From Bacteroidota bacterium (GTDB lineage: Bacteria > Bacteroidota > Bacteroidia > AKYH767-A > OLB10), in contig JADKDR010000004.1 of the NCBI GenBank assembly GCA_016714535.1, positions 350,117 to 414,116 on the forward strand: a stretch of DNA of 64,000 nt. The letters are read 5' to 3'. A program made the translations under genes and the position numbers. Numbering within the stretch: position 1 is the first letter of the stretch; every line of letters begins with the position of its first letter. The notes under the pieces are model-generated. The model was not told where the DNA came from, did not search any database, and saw nothing but the letters and a program-made list of their open reading frames with translations. This document shows, piece by piece, positions 16,982 through 26,593 of the stretch.

Positions 16982-19339
16982 ATGCTCATAAAAACTTTAA
17001 CCGGAATACTGCTATGTTTATTGTTAACTATTACTATATATGCTCAATCGAAATTTACCATAAGCGGATATGTAACTGAAAAGGGTAGCAAAGAAACACT
17101 GCCGGGAGCAACACTATATTTTCCACAGCTTAAAACCGGCACCACCAGCAATAACTATGGGTTCTATAGTATAACGCTTGCTGCGCAGGATAGCCTGATG
17201 ATGGTTTGTACTTTTATAGGGTTTAATGCCCAACAGTTTACACTGGCCCTCGACAAAAATATTTTTATAAACATTGAACTTTCCAGTGCAATCGATTTGC
17301 AAGAGGTGGTCGTATCTGAATCGCGTATCGAAAGGGTAAGCGAACAGGCGCAAATGAGTATGATTGAAATTCCCATTAAGCAGATAAAGGAAATTCCGGC
17401 ATTGCTTGGGGAGAAGGATGTTTTAAAAGTGTTGCAATTAATGCCGGGTGTGCAAAAAGGAAGCGAGGGTAGCAGCGGAATTTATGTGCGTGGAGGTGGG
17501 GCAGACCAGAATTTGGTAATTCTTGACGATGCAATTGTGTATAATGTTAGTCACCTGTTTGGTTTTTTTTCATTGTTTAATGGCGATGCATTAAAAAGTG
17601 TTGACTTAATAAAAGGCGGATTTCCGGCCCGCTATGGTTCGAGACTGAGCAGCGTAATTGATATGACGATGAAAGATGGCGCAAAAGATAAGTTGCATGG
17701 GGAAGGCGGGATTGGCTTAATCTCATCAAGATTAACATTGGAAGGACCAATTCTAAAAGACAGGAGCTCGTTTCTCATTAGCGCCAGAAGAACCTATATT
17801 GATATTTTGCTTGCACCATTGCTTAATAGCAACGGACAATCTAACGGTTACTTTTTTTATGATTTAAATGCAAAGGCAAACTATGATTTTAATTACAACA
17901 ACAAAGTTTACCTGAGTGGATACTTTGGCAGAGATAAGGCGTATGGAAAGTACAGCGATAGTTTTAGTAAAAATAATTTTGGATTAGGATGGGGCAATGC
18001 CACCGCCACGGCAAGATGGAATCACTTATTTAACCCAAAGATGTTTTCGAACACATCTGTTATTTATAGCCGGTATAAATTCTTAATAACACAAGATGAT
18101 ACGTACGGTAATCAAACATTTAAGCTGCGATATTTTTCGGGAATTCAAGACGCAACACTCAAATATGACATCGATTACCTGCCCAACGAGCATCATACGA
18201 TAAAAGCCGGCATGATTAGCACTTACCATGCATTTACCCCCAGTGCTATTGTAATAAGGGATGTTGATCAAGACGCTGAATCAATAAAAAAAATAAATGC
18301 CAATGAAAATGCCATTTATCTGGAAGATCATATTCGCTATAAACAAAAATTACAGATTAATGCAGGGGTAAGGTTTTCACATTTTTACTCACAAAAGGAA
18401 AATTATATAAATCCTGAACCACGGCTCGCTATCGCCTATAAGTACAAACGTGGACTCACCTTTAAAACTTCGTATGCAAAAATGAATCAATATTTGCATC
18501 AGTTAAGTAATTCGGGAGTAGGCTTACCAACAGATTTATGGGTGCCCGCTACCGGGATTGTAAAGCCGCAATCATCTGAGCAAGTTGCTTTAGGTGCCGC
18601 CCATGATTTTAAAAAAGCACCCATAGCCATCACCATAGAAGGCTATTATAAATGGATGAATAATGTATTGCAGTATAAAGAGGGTGCAAGTTTTATTGAA
18701 ATAGCTGATCCGGATGATGCCGGCAATACTGAGAATAATTGGGAGTCAAAAGTTACTAATGGTAAATCATGGAGCTATGGGGCAGAGTTATTAATACAAA
18801 AAAAAGAAGGCAAACTTACAGGGTGGATTGGTTACACACTTTCGTGGACACAAATGCAGTTTGATGAATTAAATTTTGGTAAAAAGTTTTATGCCCGTTT
18901 CGATAGAAGACATGATTTTTCGGCTGTAGGCATTTATCATTTAAGAAATCTTGAAAAGGACAAACAAGGCATAACCCTTAGTGCAACATGGGTATATGGT
19001 ACCGGCAATGCCATCACATTACCTATTGGAACCTACCATGTAAATTCGCATAACATAACACCGAATGCTGTAGGTGATATTTATTCAAACTATGTTAGTG
19101 AATACACCTCGCGCAATGGATTCAGAATGGCACCCTACCATCGATTTGATATCGGAATACAATTTATAAAACAAATGAAAAGACATGTTAGAACCTGGGA
19201 GTTCAGTATTTACAATTTATATAACCGAAAAAATCCTTTCTTTTATTACATAAGCAACGACTATCTGGGCACTAGCAAACTGAAACAAATTACTTTGTTC
19301 CCATTAATTCCTAGTTTCAGTTACGGATTTAAATTTTAA
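16982..19339 (+). CDS. TonB-dependent outer-membrane receptor
   Basis: A 785-residue outer-membrane transporter. The signal peptide (about 1-21) ends ITIYAQ. A carboxypeptidase-regulatory-like beta-sandwich follows (about 25-105, SGYVTEKGSKETLPGATL then GTTSNNYGFYSI), typical of Bacteroidota receptors. The plug domain at about 130-235 has LPGVQKGSEGSSGIYVRGGG, ILDDAIVYNVSHLFG and GGFPARYGSRLSSVIDM. A 22-strand-type barrel fills the rest and ends in an aromatic residue (SYGFKF), as needed for BAM-mediated insertion. Substrate is unknown. It is followed after 12 bp by a DUF4249 lipoprotein, a pairing that recurs in Bacteroidota and suggests the lipoprotein acts as a receptor partner at the cell surface. 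No SusD, no FecR/sigma pair nearby. Confidence 0.9.
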   Translation: MLIKTLTGILLCLLLTITIYAQSKFTISGYVTEKGSKETLPGATLYFPQLKTGTTSNNYGFYSITLAAQDSLMMVCTFIGFNAQQFTLALDKNIFINIELSSAIDLQEVVVSESRIERVSEQAQMSMIEIPIKQIKEIPALLGEKDVLKVLQLMPGVQKGSEGSSGIYVRGGGADQNLVILDDAIVYNVSHLFGFFSLFNGDALKSVDLIKGGFPARYGSRLSSVIDMTMKDGAKDKLHGEGGIGLISSRLTLEGPILKDRSSFLISARRTYIDILLAPLLNSNGQSNGYFFYDLNAKANYDFNYNNKVYLSGYFGRDKAYGKYSDSFSKNNFGLGWGNATATARWNHLFNPKMFSNTSVIYSRYKFLITQDDTYGNQTFKLRYFSGIQDATLKYDIDYLPNEHHTIKAGMISTYHAFTPSAIVIRDVDQDAESIKKINANENAIYLEDHIRYKQKLQINAGVRFSHFYSQKENYINPEPRLAIAYKYKRGLTFKTSYAKMNQYLHQLSNSGVGLPTDLWVPATGIVKPQSSEQVALGAAHDFKKAPIAITIEGYYKWMNNVLQYKEGASFIEIADPDDAGNTENNWESKVTNGKSWSYGAELLIQKKEGKLTGWIGYTLSWTQMQFDELNFGKKFYARFDRRHDFSAVGIYHLRNLEKDKQGITLSATWVYGTGNAITLPIGTYHVNSHNITPNAVGDIYSNYVSEYTSRNGFRMAPYHRFDIGIQFIKQMKRHVRTWEFSIYNLYNRKNPFFYYISNDYLGTSKLKQITLFPLIPSFSYGFKF

Positions 19340-19351
19340 AAACAGAACGAC

Positions 19352-20203
19352 ATGAAGAAAAATTTTGGAACATATATAGTAATGGTAACATTCATTGCGC
19401 TTAGCGCAATGATACTGTTGGGCTGCGAGCAGGATGCAGATATTGAGGTGCCACAGTCAACCCCAAAGTTGGTGGTAACATGTTTTATTAGCCCCGAAGA
19501 TAGTTTGATTACGGTAAGGCTAGACAAGTCGCGAGCCTTGTTTAGCAATACAAACGAGCCCTTTGATCCGGCAAATGCCACGGTGGCCATAAGCAATGGA
19601 ATTACCGAGGTAACGGTGCCTTATAATCAGGATCAGTTGCTTTTTGAGATTGATCAAGCAAGCGCATTTACCATAGTCCCCGGAGCCAATTACAAACTGA
19701 AGTGCTCCTATCCAGGGCTGCCGCTTTTGCTATCGCAATGCACCGTTCCTGCGGAAAGGCTAACTGAAATAAAATTAGCATTGGATTCATCCAATGCTTT
19801 TGAGTACTTATTAAAGATGAACTTTCAGGATTTGCCAGGCATAAAAAACTACTATCGCACCTTTGCATTTTACAATTATACGGATACCAATTATTTTGGT
19901 CTTGGCGACACCACCTACACTGAACCCATGGCAAGCGATGATAATAATTTGCTTAATGATGTAAATAATGATGGAGGGCAGTATAGCACCGTATTTACTT
20001 ACTTGCCTAAAGGTAAAGGACCTGACACCTTACAGGCAGTAATTCTTACCTGCTCAGAGGAATATTATAAATTTCACTATTCGCTTTTTACTTACGGTTA
20101 CGATAACCCGTTTTCCGAGGCTTCGCCCATCTACTCAAATATCGTAAATGGGTTAGGTGTGTTTGCTGCTTATCGAAAAGCAGAAAAAAAAATAGCGTAT
20201 TAA
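19352..20203 (+). CDS. DUF4249-family lipoprotein, TonB-receptor partner
   Basis: A 283-residue predicted lipoprotein. The N-terminal signal peptide ends in a lipobox (ILLGC, Cys25). The mature part starts with VPQSTPKLVVTCFISPEDSL and contains TVRLDKSRALF, the opening of the DUF4249 domain, a beta-rich domain found almost only in Bacteroidota next to TonB-dependent receptors. It sits 12 bp after such a receptor in the same operon, so a role in receptor complex formation or substrate capture is likely, but no biochemical function is known for the family. It ends immediately before the convergent hydrolase-like gene, whose stop codon begins at 20204 with no spacer. Confidence 0.82.
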   Translation: MKKNFGTYIVMVTFIALSAMILLGCEQDADIEVPQSTPKLVVTCFISPEDSLITVRLDKSRALFSNTNEPFDPANATVAISNGITEVTVPYNQDQLLFEIDQASAFTIVPGANYKLKCSYPGLPLLLSQCTVPAERLTEIKLALDSSNAFEYLLKMNFQDLPGIKNYYRTFAFYNYTDTNYFGLGDTTYTEPMASDDNNLLNDVNNDGGQYSTVFTYLPKGKGPDTLQAVILTCSEEYYKFHYSLFTYGYDNPFSEASPIYSNIVNGLGVFAAYRKAEKKIAY

Positions 20204-21535
20204 TTATAAATCAAAAACAAAACGACTCATTTCGTCTATGGCCACTTTGCTCACTTGCTTTTTCTGCATGTATTCGTCAGGGGTAGAGGGCTTGTCGTTC
20301 CAGTGCAGGTAGTAGTTTAGTTTATCGTAAAATTTAAAACTAGCATTTCCCTTATTACCCAGCGTTTGTTTCCATAGCTGTATATCACGCTCACTAATTT
20401 GAAAATTGCGCCCGCTATGAATAAAAAACCATTTTGTTTGAAGCTTGCGTGCTACCTCAAGTGGTTTATAATTATTCATGTATATCCAATAACTCATGGG
20501 CATGTCCATTGGCAATTCGTAAGGAGCAAGCTCAGAGGTACTGCTCACATTTTTTGCACTGTCCACTTTTTCTTTCAGGGTGCTCATATCCTGTTCTTCA
20601 ATTGGTGACACACCATTTAATGAATGAATGTAACGCTCGGTATTAAAAAAAACATCTTCGTAAGGTTGTGCAGGAGCTTCAATCATAATAGCTCCCGATA
20701 CACCGGTACGCGCTACAATGGCAGGAAGCGCATACGCCCCCAGTCCATGCCCGGCAAAAGCGATTCGGTTAGTATCAATGTTGGGTAATTTCTTTCCTTT
20801 ATTAAATGCTTCTATTGCATCTTCAATAATATCTTCGAATAGGGTAAAACCATTTTGAGGAGCATCATTCATCGAAGCATATTGAAACGTGCGCTTATTA
20901 AAGCGTACCGAGGCTATCCCATTCATGGCAAAGCCGGTAGCAAGGTCTTTTAAAAATTTATTGCTGCCTTTGCTTTCATCCATATCGCAAGGCCCTTCGC
21001 CCGAAACAAGTATTACAAGGGGAAAGTTAGTGCCTGATAATGGATATGTAAACATGCCGGCTAATGATATGTCTTTGTGTTTTATAGCTACATCCATTTC
21101 GCTCATCATAGCTAAATCAACATAGGTTGGTACTTCGTAAATCACTTTGCTGCGCGCAGGCACAAAATAGAAGGCCGCAATCTTATCATCTTTATCAAAT
21201 ACCAGTTTTAATTGCTTATCCAAAACTTCGAATCTACACTCCTGGTAAATAATTATTTCATCGCCTACCACATCCGTATAGGCATTGTAACAACCCATGT
21301 AAGCACCATTTTGCTTTTGTACACTCTCCCAAATAACTTTAAGCCAATATTGATTAATAGTGCCTGCCAGTGTCCAGTTAAATTGTCTTAAACAATTAGG
21401 GAAGTCTTGCTTGGCTAAACTTCCAAGAAATTTTTGTGCAACAAACATTTTGGTACTGTCGGAATATTGCGCTTGTAGGGTGTGGCTTATAATTACAAAG
21501 CAAAGCACCCACATACTACGTTTCAATAGCATCAT
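20204..21535 (-). CDS. Secreted alpha/beta-hydrolase-fold protein lacking the nucleophile serine
   Basis: A 443-residue protein with a signal peptide (about 1-22, ending HTLQAQ). A DUF3887-like N-terminal domain at about 25-120 is followed by an alpha/beta-hydrolase domain: FPLVILVSGEGPCDMDES (oxyanion region), FAMNGIASVRFNKRT, then the nucleophile elbow and a C-terminal KTKWFF-like strand region with QTKWFFIHSGRNFQIS. The elbow, normally GHSLGG, reads AGHGLGAYALP: the serine codon position is GGA (glycine), seen clearly in the DNA near 20752. The C-terminal acid/His region (YDKLNYYLHWNDKPSTPDEY) is present. It is probably non-catalytic, or a recent point mutation. It overlaps the 3' end of uvrC by 20 bp and follows it on the same strand, so it is likely co-transcribed. 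Confidence 0.8.
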   Translation of the reverse strand: MMLLKRSMWVLCFVIISHTLQAQYSDSTKMFVAQKFLGSLAKQDFPNCLRQFNWTLAGTINQYWLKVIWESVQKQNGAYMGCYNAYTDVVGDEIIIYQECRFEVLDKQLKLVFDKDDKIAAFYFVPARSKVIYEVPTYVDLAMMSEMDVAIKHKDISLAGMFTYPLSGTNFPLVILVSGEGPCDMDESKGSNKFLKDLATGFAMNGIASVRFNKRTFQYASMNDAPQNGFTLFEDIIEDAIEAFNKGKKLPNIDTNRIAFAGHGLGAYALPAIVARTGVSGAIMIEAPAQPYEDVFFNTERYIHSLNGVSPIEEQDMSTLKEKVDSAKNVSSTSELAPYELPMDMPMSYWIYMNNYKPLEVARKLQTKWFFIHSGRNFQISERDIQLWKQTLGNKGNASFKFYDKLNYYLHWNDKPSTPDEYMQKKQVSKVAIDEMSRFVFDL

Positions 21536-23356
21536 TCTTATCTTGTTCCTTTTCGTTAAAATAGTTTATAACAATGGCAGCTTTAGTTTTGCCAATTACT
21601 TTTTCTAGCTCATCGGTGTCGGCTTCTTTTATTTTTTTTACCGACTTAAAGTGGCGAAGTAACGTTTCAGAAATCGTTTTACCTATACCTTTTATTTGTT
21701 GTAATTCAGTTTTTATTAACCCCTTGCTGCGTTTATTACGGTGGTGTGTAATTCCAAACCGATGCACCTCGTCACGCAGCTGTTGAATTATTTTGAGGGT
21801 TTCGCCTTTCTTATCTAAATAAAGAGGAAGCGGGTCACCGGGAAAGTAAATTTCTTCGAGACGCTTAGCAATTCCAATAATCCCTACTTTACCTCGCAGG
21901 TCAAGTTTTTGTAAGCTGTTAAGCGCTGCGCTTAACTGACCTTTGCCACCATCAACTACGATCAATTGAGGCAGTTCCTGTTTCTCATCAAGCACACGTT
22001 TGTATCTTCTATAAATAACCTCTTCCATGCTTGCAAAGTCATCAGGGCCGGTTACGGTTTTTATGTTGAAATGCCGATAGTCGCGCTTACTTGGTTTTCC
22101 ATCACGAAATACGCTCATGGCTGCTACGGCATCGGTACCTTGAAAATTACTATTGTCAAAACATTCTATCAATCGTGGTTGAGTGCTTAGTCGCAAATCT
22201 TTTTTCATTAGCTCCATCAGTCGTTCTATTTTATGCTCGGGGTTGAGCTTGTCGTACTGTGCTAATTTTTCGGTCATAAAAAAATTGGCATTCTTTTCAC
22301 TCATCATAATCAACTGACGCTTATCTCCCTGCTTAGGTATGGTGTACGTAATGTTATCTTGCATAACATCGGGTTCAATATTTACAATTACTTCTTTCGA
22401 GGGACTTGAATAGCGCAGGCGCATTTCGGTAATAGCAATAGTCATAAGCTCTGCCGGAGTTTCGTCCAGTTTCTTTTTTATCTCAATAGTTTGAGCCTGA
22501 ATTATACTGCCGTTTACTATATGCATATAGTTGGCAAACGAAGAGTTGCCCTCGCTAACTAACGTTACCACATCTGCATTGGTAATAGCAGGATTCACAA
22601 TTACCGATTTGCTTTTAAACTTTTCAAGTATATCAAGTTGTTGTTTTAAATCGTGTGCCAGTTCAAATTGATAGTTGGTGGCAGCCCTGTTCATTTCTAT
22701 TTCTAAATGCTGCATTACGGCAAACAGGTTGCCTTTTAATATGTCTTTTATGGTAAGTATAGTTTGGTGGTAGTCTTCCTCTTCTTGCTTGCCCTCGCAA
22801 GGGCCAAGACAATTACCAATATGATATTCCAGGCATACCTTAAATTTATTTTTTGCAATGTTTTCTTTCGTCAGGTTGAGGTTGCACGTGCGAAGCTTAA
22901 ATAATTCCTTTATCAAATCAAGCATTACATGCATCATCCTTACCGAGGCATAAGGACCAAGGTAAGTGCTGCCATCATTTATTTTTTTGCGTGTGTAAAA
23001 CACACGCGGAAAAGGCTCCCTTTTAATTATTATCCAGGGGTAAGTCTTATCATCCTTTAAGTTTACATTGTATCGGGGCTGATGTTTTTTATCAGATTAT
23101 TTTCGAGAAGCAAGGCATCGTATTCAGTACCGGTGAGTATATACTTTATATCGTATATCTGCTTCACCATTACCTGCGTTTTGGCGTTTTCGTAAATATT
23201 TTTGTTGAAATAACTGGAAACACGTTTTTTTAAGCTCTTAGCCTTGCCAACATAAATGAGCAACCCTCCTTCATTGTAATACTGATACACACCTGGATTA
23301 TCGGGTAGCGATTGTAACAACTGATTAATATGATCGGTGCGAGTTTTCAAGTACAA
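21516..23356 (-). CDS. uvrC: Excinuclease ABC subunit C, one-base frameshift in poly-A
   Basis: UvrC, the dual-incision nuclease of nucleotide excision repair. The first 90 residues (23356 down to about 23090) are the GIY-YIG domain (NPGVYQYYNEGG, LIYVGKAKSLKKRVSSYF). The frame then fails: LIKNISPDTM and stop. Adding one A to the A6 run (T6 on the plus strand at 23085-23090) gives IKKHQPRYNVNLKDDKTYPW, the conserved continuation, in the same frame as the 495-residue ORF ending at 21516. The rest holds the Cys-rich linker (CLEYHIGNCLGPCEGK), the UVR motif region, the RNase H-like C-terminal nuclease (CFDNSNFQG, VDGGKGQLSAA) and two HhH motifs (IKGIGKTISETLLRHF). Joined length is about 613 residues, normal for UvrC. 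A homopolymer sequencing error is the simplest explanation. Confidence 0.92.
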
Positions 23357-23456
23357 GAATAAATAATGATACCATGCAAATTAATAGAATTCCTGCCGTA
23401 AGTAAAATTCCAATTAAAATCAGCAGAGAAATAGGTTGAGATAATGGTTTGTACAT
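23325..23456 (-). CDS. Possible small single-pass membrane protein
   Basis: In the 134-bp gap between trpS and uvrC an ORF starting at the ATG at 23456 encodes 43 residues with one long hydrophobic stretch (PISLLILIGILLTAGILLIC and onward). It overlaps the uvrC start by 32 bp. A longer form starting at 23510 overlaps the trpS end. No ribosome-binding site stands out, though Bacteroidota often lack one. It could equally be chance, since the strand is T-rich. No family recognised. Confidence 0.25.
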   Translation of the reverse strand: MYKPLSQPISLLILIGILLTAGILLICMVSLFILVLENSHRSY

Positions 23457-23490
23457 CAAATGGAATAGCCTGCAAACAATCAACTTCCTG

Positions 23491-24486
23491 TTAGAAAACT
23501 TTAAATCCAATTACATCTCTAACAAAGCGGATAGTTTCATCAGCACTTGCAGCAGCCTTTTCTTTTCCAAGCTTTACAACACTACGTATATAGTCATGGT
23601 TACTTTCAATATCGGCAATACGCTCACGTATCGGAGCCAGAAAAACGGTCATATCTTCGGCAATCTGCTTTTTCATATCGCCATAGCGAATGCTGCAACT
23701 ATTATACGCATCATTATAGAAAGCAATGGTATCTGCTGACGATACCAGTTCCATCAAAGCAAAAATATTTCTAATAGGCTCAGGCTTTTCCTGATTTGGT
23801 TCAGTAGGGCCGCTGTCGGTTACAGCTCGTTTCATTTTCTTCAAAATAATTTCTGGAGTATCACGCAGGTATAGCGCGTTGCCCTCGCCTTCGCTTTTAC
23901 CCATTTTGCCCGAACCATCAAGGCCCGGAACTTTTACTAACTGCGTTCCAAAATTATAGGCCACCGGTTCGGGAAAGTAGTCAACCTCATACATCCTGTT
24001 AAAGCGATTGCCAAACGTGCGTGTCATTTCTAAATGCTGCTCTTGATCTTTACCCACCGGTACATAGTTGGCACGATGTAATAATATATCAGCGGCCATC
24101 AGCGTGGGATAGGTAAGTAAACCGGCATTTACATTATCGGGCTGCTTACGAATTTTTTCTTTAAATGATGTACAGCGCTCCAGCTCTCCTACATAAGCGT
24201 TCATATTCAGCAACAAGTACAACTCCGTTGTTTGCGGCAAATCGCTCTGCACATACAGCGTACACTTTTCCGGATCAATACCACAAGCAAGATATTCAAC
24301 CAATACCGTACGCACACTTTTGTGCAAATCTTCGGGATGCGGGTGCGTAGTAAGCGAATGATAATCTGCTACAAAAAAATAGCATTCATGCGAGTCCTGC
24401 ATCTTAATAAAATTCTTAATCGCCCCGAAGTAATTTCCCAAATGTAGATTCCCCGTGCTGCGTATCCCGCTTACAACTTTTTCCAT
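23491..24486 (-). CDS. trpS: Tryptophanyl-tRNA synthetase
   Basis: A 331-residue class I aminoacyl-tRNA synthetase charging tRNA-Trp. The N-terminal signature SGIRSTGNLHLGNYFGAIKN contains the HIGH-type motif HLGN, and the KMSKS loop is KMGKS in GSGKMGKSEGEGN. The tryptophan-pocket region VGELERCTSFKEK and the dimer segment LTYPTLMAADILLH, then VPVGKDQEQHLEMTR, are intact. Length equals the bacterial TrpRS norm. It is the first gene of a minus-strand run with uvrC and the hydrolase-like gene. A TACTTTTG box (minus strand, 24501-24494) lies just before the start. Confidence 0.97.
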   Translation of the reverse strand: MEKVVSGIRSTGNLHLGNYFGAIKNFIKMQDSHECYFFVADYHSLTTHPHPEDLHKSVRTVLVEYLACGIDPEKCTLYVQSDLPQTTELYLLLNMNAYVGELERCTSFKEKIRKQPDNVNAGLLTYPTLMAADILLHRANYVPVGKDQEQHLEMTRTFGNRFNRMYEVDYFPEPVAYNFGTQLVKVPGLDGSGKMGKSEGEGNALYLRDTPEIILKKMKRAVTDSGPTEPNQEKPEPIRNIFALMELVSSADTIAFYNDAYNSCSIRYGDMKKQIAEDMTVFLAPIRERIADIESNHDYIRSVVKLGKEKAAASADETIRFVRDVIGFKVF

Positions 24487-24493
24487 AATGGCG

Positions 24494-24501
24494 CAAAAGT
24501 A
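24494..24501 (-). promoter_or_regulatory. Probable -7 box for trpS
   Basis: Read on the minus strand this is TACTTTTG, matching TAnnTTTG, 7 bp upstream of the trpS ATG. The very short distance implies a short leader. No clear -33 element is seen. Confidence 0.4.
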
Positions 24502-24689
24502 ACGAAAGCTATCACTAGTTCATAAACCATTATACAATGTTCCAGAGATAAAATAGATATATCTGTTACCAGCATTTTCTTGCAGTTATAGCGCACCTGC
24601 TTAACCTACTTAAGCCTCTTTGCATTTTTATCATCCATCAACTACACAACAAAAAATCCCGTACATTCGCTGCACATAAAAAAAATACC

Positions 24690-26162
24690 ATGGCAAAAAA
24701 GAATTCTGCTGGCATTGATTTAGGATTCAATAGCGGATGGCAATATGCACCCGCACCAGAGTCGCCCGATCATATACGCTTACAACAGCGCTACCAATTA
24801 TTTATTAATGGAAAATTTGTTGCTCCTGCCGAAGGCAAATATTTCGATACCATCAATCCTGCCACCGAAAGCAAAATTGCAAGCATTGCACTTGCCGGTG
24901 AAAAAGATGTACATGCAGCGGTGCTGGCAGCACGTGCCGCACACAATAAATATTGGAGCAAGATGCCTGGTGCCGAGCGCGGTAAATATATTTACCGCAT
25001 AGCACGCATGATTCAAGAACGTGCCCGCGAACTTTCGATAATCGAAAGCATGGATGGAGGCAAGGCCATACGCGAATCACGCGATGTGGATGTGCCTCTG
25101 GCAGCTGCACACTTCTTTTACTATGCCGGTTGGGCCGACAAACTTAACTATGCCTTCCCGGGCAAGCAGCCTTCTGCCTTAGGAGTAGCAGGACAAATCA
25201 TTCCCTGGAATTTCCCCTTACTCATGGCCGCCTGGAAAATTGCACCCGCACTTGCCTGTGGCAATACCGTAGTACTAAAACCTGCCGAAACCACATCGCT
25301 CACCGCTCTTAAACTTGCCGAAATTATTCAGGACTGCGACCTACCACCCGGTGTGGTAAACTTTGTAACTGGCGCAGGCGCAACCGGTGCAGCACTTGTA
25401 AATCATCCCGACATAAATAAAATTGCATTTACCGGCAGTACCGATGTTGGAAAAATTATACAACGCAGCCTTGCAGGCACAGGCAAAAAATATACACTCG
25501 AGCTGGGAGGCAAAGCAGCAAATATTGTTTTTGAAGATGCTGCCATCGATCAGGCTGTTGAAGGCATCATTAATGGAATATTCTTCAATCAGGGGCACGT
25601 ATGTTGTGCAGGCTCGCGCTTATTGGTACAAGAGAGCATTAAGGATGTACTTATCAAAAAACTAAAACGCAGATTAGATACCCTCATCATTGGCAACCCA
25701 CTTGATAAAAATACCGATATAGGCGCTATCAATAGCAAAGAGCAATTAAACAAAATAAAGTCCTATGTCAACATAGGAATTAACGAAGGAGGTACGTGCT
25801 ATCAGCCATCATGCAGCATACCCGGCAAAGGCTACTTCTTCCGCCCGACATTATTCAGCGATGTGGCACAGTCTTCACGCATTGTGCAAGACGAAATATT
25901 TGGCCCGGTACTCGCCATACAAACCTTCCGCACTCCCGAAGAAGCTATTGATAAGGCAAACAACACACCCTACGGACTAAGTGGAGGTGTATGGACCGAC
26001 AAAGGAGCCAAGATATTTAAGGTTACATCTAAAATGCGTGCAGGCGTTATTTGGGCCAACACATACAACAAATTCGACCCCACCTCGCCCTTTGGCGGAT
26101 ACAAAGAAAGTGGTGTAGGACGCGAAGGCGGTTTGCATGGCCTCGATGCATATCTTTATTAG
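24690..26162 (+). CDS. NAD(P)-dependent aldehyde dehydrogenase
   Basis: A 490-residue ALDH-superfamily enzyme oxidising an aldehyde to the acid in the cytosol. The Rossmann/NAD part shows IIPWNFPLLMAAWKIAPALA and VVLKPAETTSLTAL, then FTGSTDVGKII. The general base Glu is in LELGGKAANIV, the catalytic Cys305 in NQGHVCCAGSR (the usual GQxC here is GHVC), and the NAD-site Glu in EIFGPVLAIQTF. The C-terminal motif FGGYKESGVGREGG is present and the length is normal. Substrate cannot be assigned from sequence. Codon use is richer in C than in neighbours (many GCC, ATC). It is monocistronic, flanked by trpS (divergent) and a repeat-rich intergenic region. Confidence 0.93.
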   Translation: MAKKNSAGIDLGFNSGWQYAPAPESPDHIRLQQRYQLFINGKFVAPAEGKYFDTINPATESKIASIALAGEKDVHAAVLAARAAHNKYWSKMPGAERGKYIYRIARMIQERARELSIIESMDGGKAIRESRDVDVPLAAAHFFYYAGWADKLNYAFPGKQPSALGVAGQIIPWNFPLLMAAWKIAPALACGNTVVLKPAETTSLTALKLAEIIQDCDLPPGVVNFVTGAGATGAALVNHPDINKIAFTGSTDVGKIIQRSLAGTGKKYTLELGGKAANIVFEDAAIDQAVEGIINGIFFNQGHVCCAGSRLLVQESIKDVLIKKLKRRLDTLIIGNPLDKNTDIGAINSKEQLNKIKSYVNIGINEGGTCYQPSCSIPGKGYFFRPTLFSDVAQSSRIVQDEIFGPVLAIQTFRTPEEAIDKANNTPYGLSGGVWTDKGAKIFKVTSKMRAGVIWANTYNKFDPTSPFGGYKESGVGREGGLHGLDAYLY

Positions 26163-26255
26163 GAAAAAAGATAAAGTACTTAATGCTTATCAAAAGCCTC
26201 AATCATATTAGCGTCTCCTGATTATTTCGATCAAAAATGGATAGGGCGCAACCCA

Positions 26256-26306
26256 GCAATAAGTAATCAGCAACTGCTTAACCGGCAGTTTTTGCTTACT
26301 TATTGC
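26256..26306. repeat. Nested hairpin downstream of the aldehyde dehydrogenase
   Basis: Outer arms GCAATAAGTAA (26256-26266) and TTACTTATTGC (26296-26306) are perfect inverted repeats; inside them AACTGC and GCAGTT pair again. It lies about 95 bp after the ALDH stop and could act as a terminator on either strand or be a REP-like element. No T-run follows directly. Confidence 0.6.
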
Positions 26307-26490
26307 CGGGTCGGGCTATTATGGGCTCCGCTGCGCTCCGGCTTTTTGTTTTTTCTTTAGCATGCACTTTTATTTTGAGCAAAAGGAAAAAAAACAAAAA
26401 GAGCTAAACCCTCCATATCCCTTGCGCATCCCACATCAAAAAATGTAACTATAAGTATAAACGTTCTCCAAATTTGTTGCAGTATTCAAG

Positions 26491-26519
26491 CACGGGCGGC
26501 AGCAAAGCTGCCGCCCGTG
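26491..26519. repeat. Perfect GC-rich hairpin (REP-like)
   Basis: A 13-bp perfect stem, CACGGGCGGCAGC and its complement, encloses the loop AAA. It is far more GC-rich than its surroundings, lacks a T-run, and adjoins a GTAGTCTCCGACTAC palindrome, so it is more likely a repetitive extragenic palindrome than a terminator. Confidence 0.7.
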
Positions 26520-26593
26520 CATTTGGCGTAGTCTCCGACTACGTCTTTCTGTAATTCAATCCTTCGCTCGTCCGCATTTGCAATGCGTAAATA

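Noticed and set aside
23085..23090. Programmed ribosomal frameshift in uvrC
   Set aside because: No stimulatory structure or conserved slippery heptamer is evident, and the window has many similar single-base errors; sequencing error is simpler.
24487..24689. tRNA or riboswitch upstream of trpS
   Set aside because: No cloverleaf, T-box or terminator/antiterminator pair could be drawn; only a -7 box was found.
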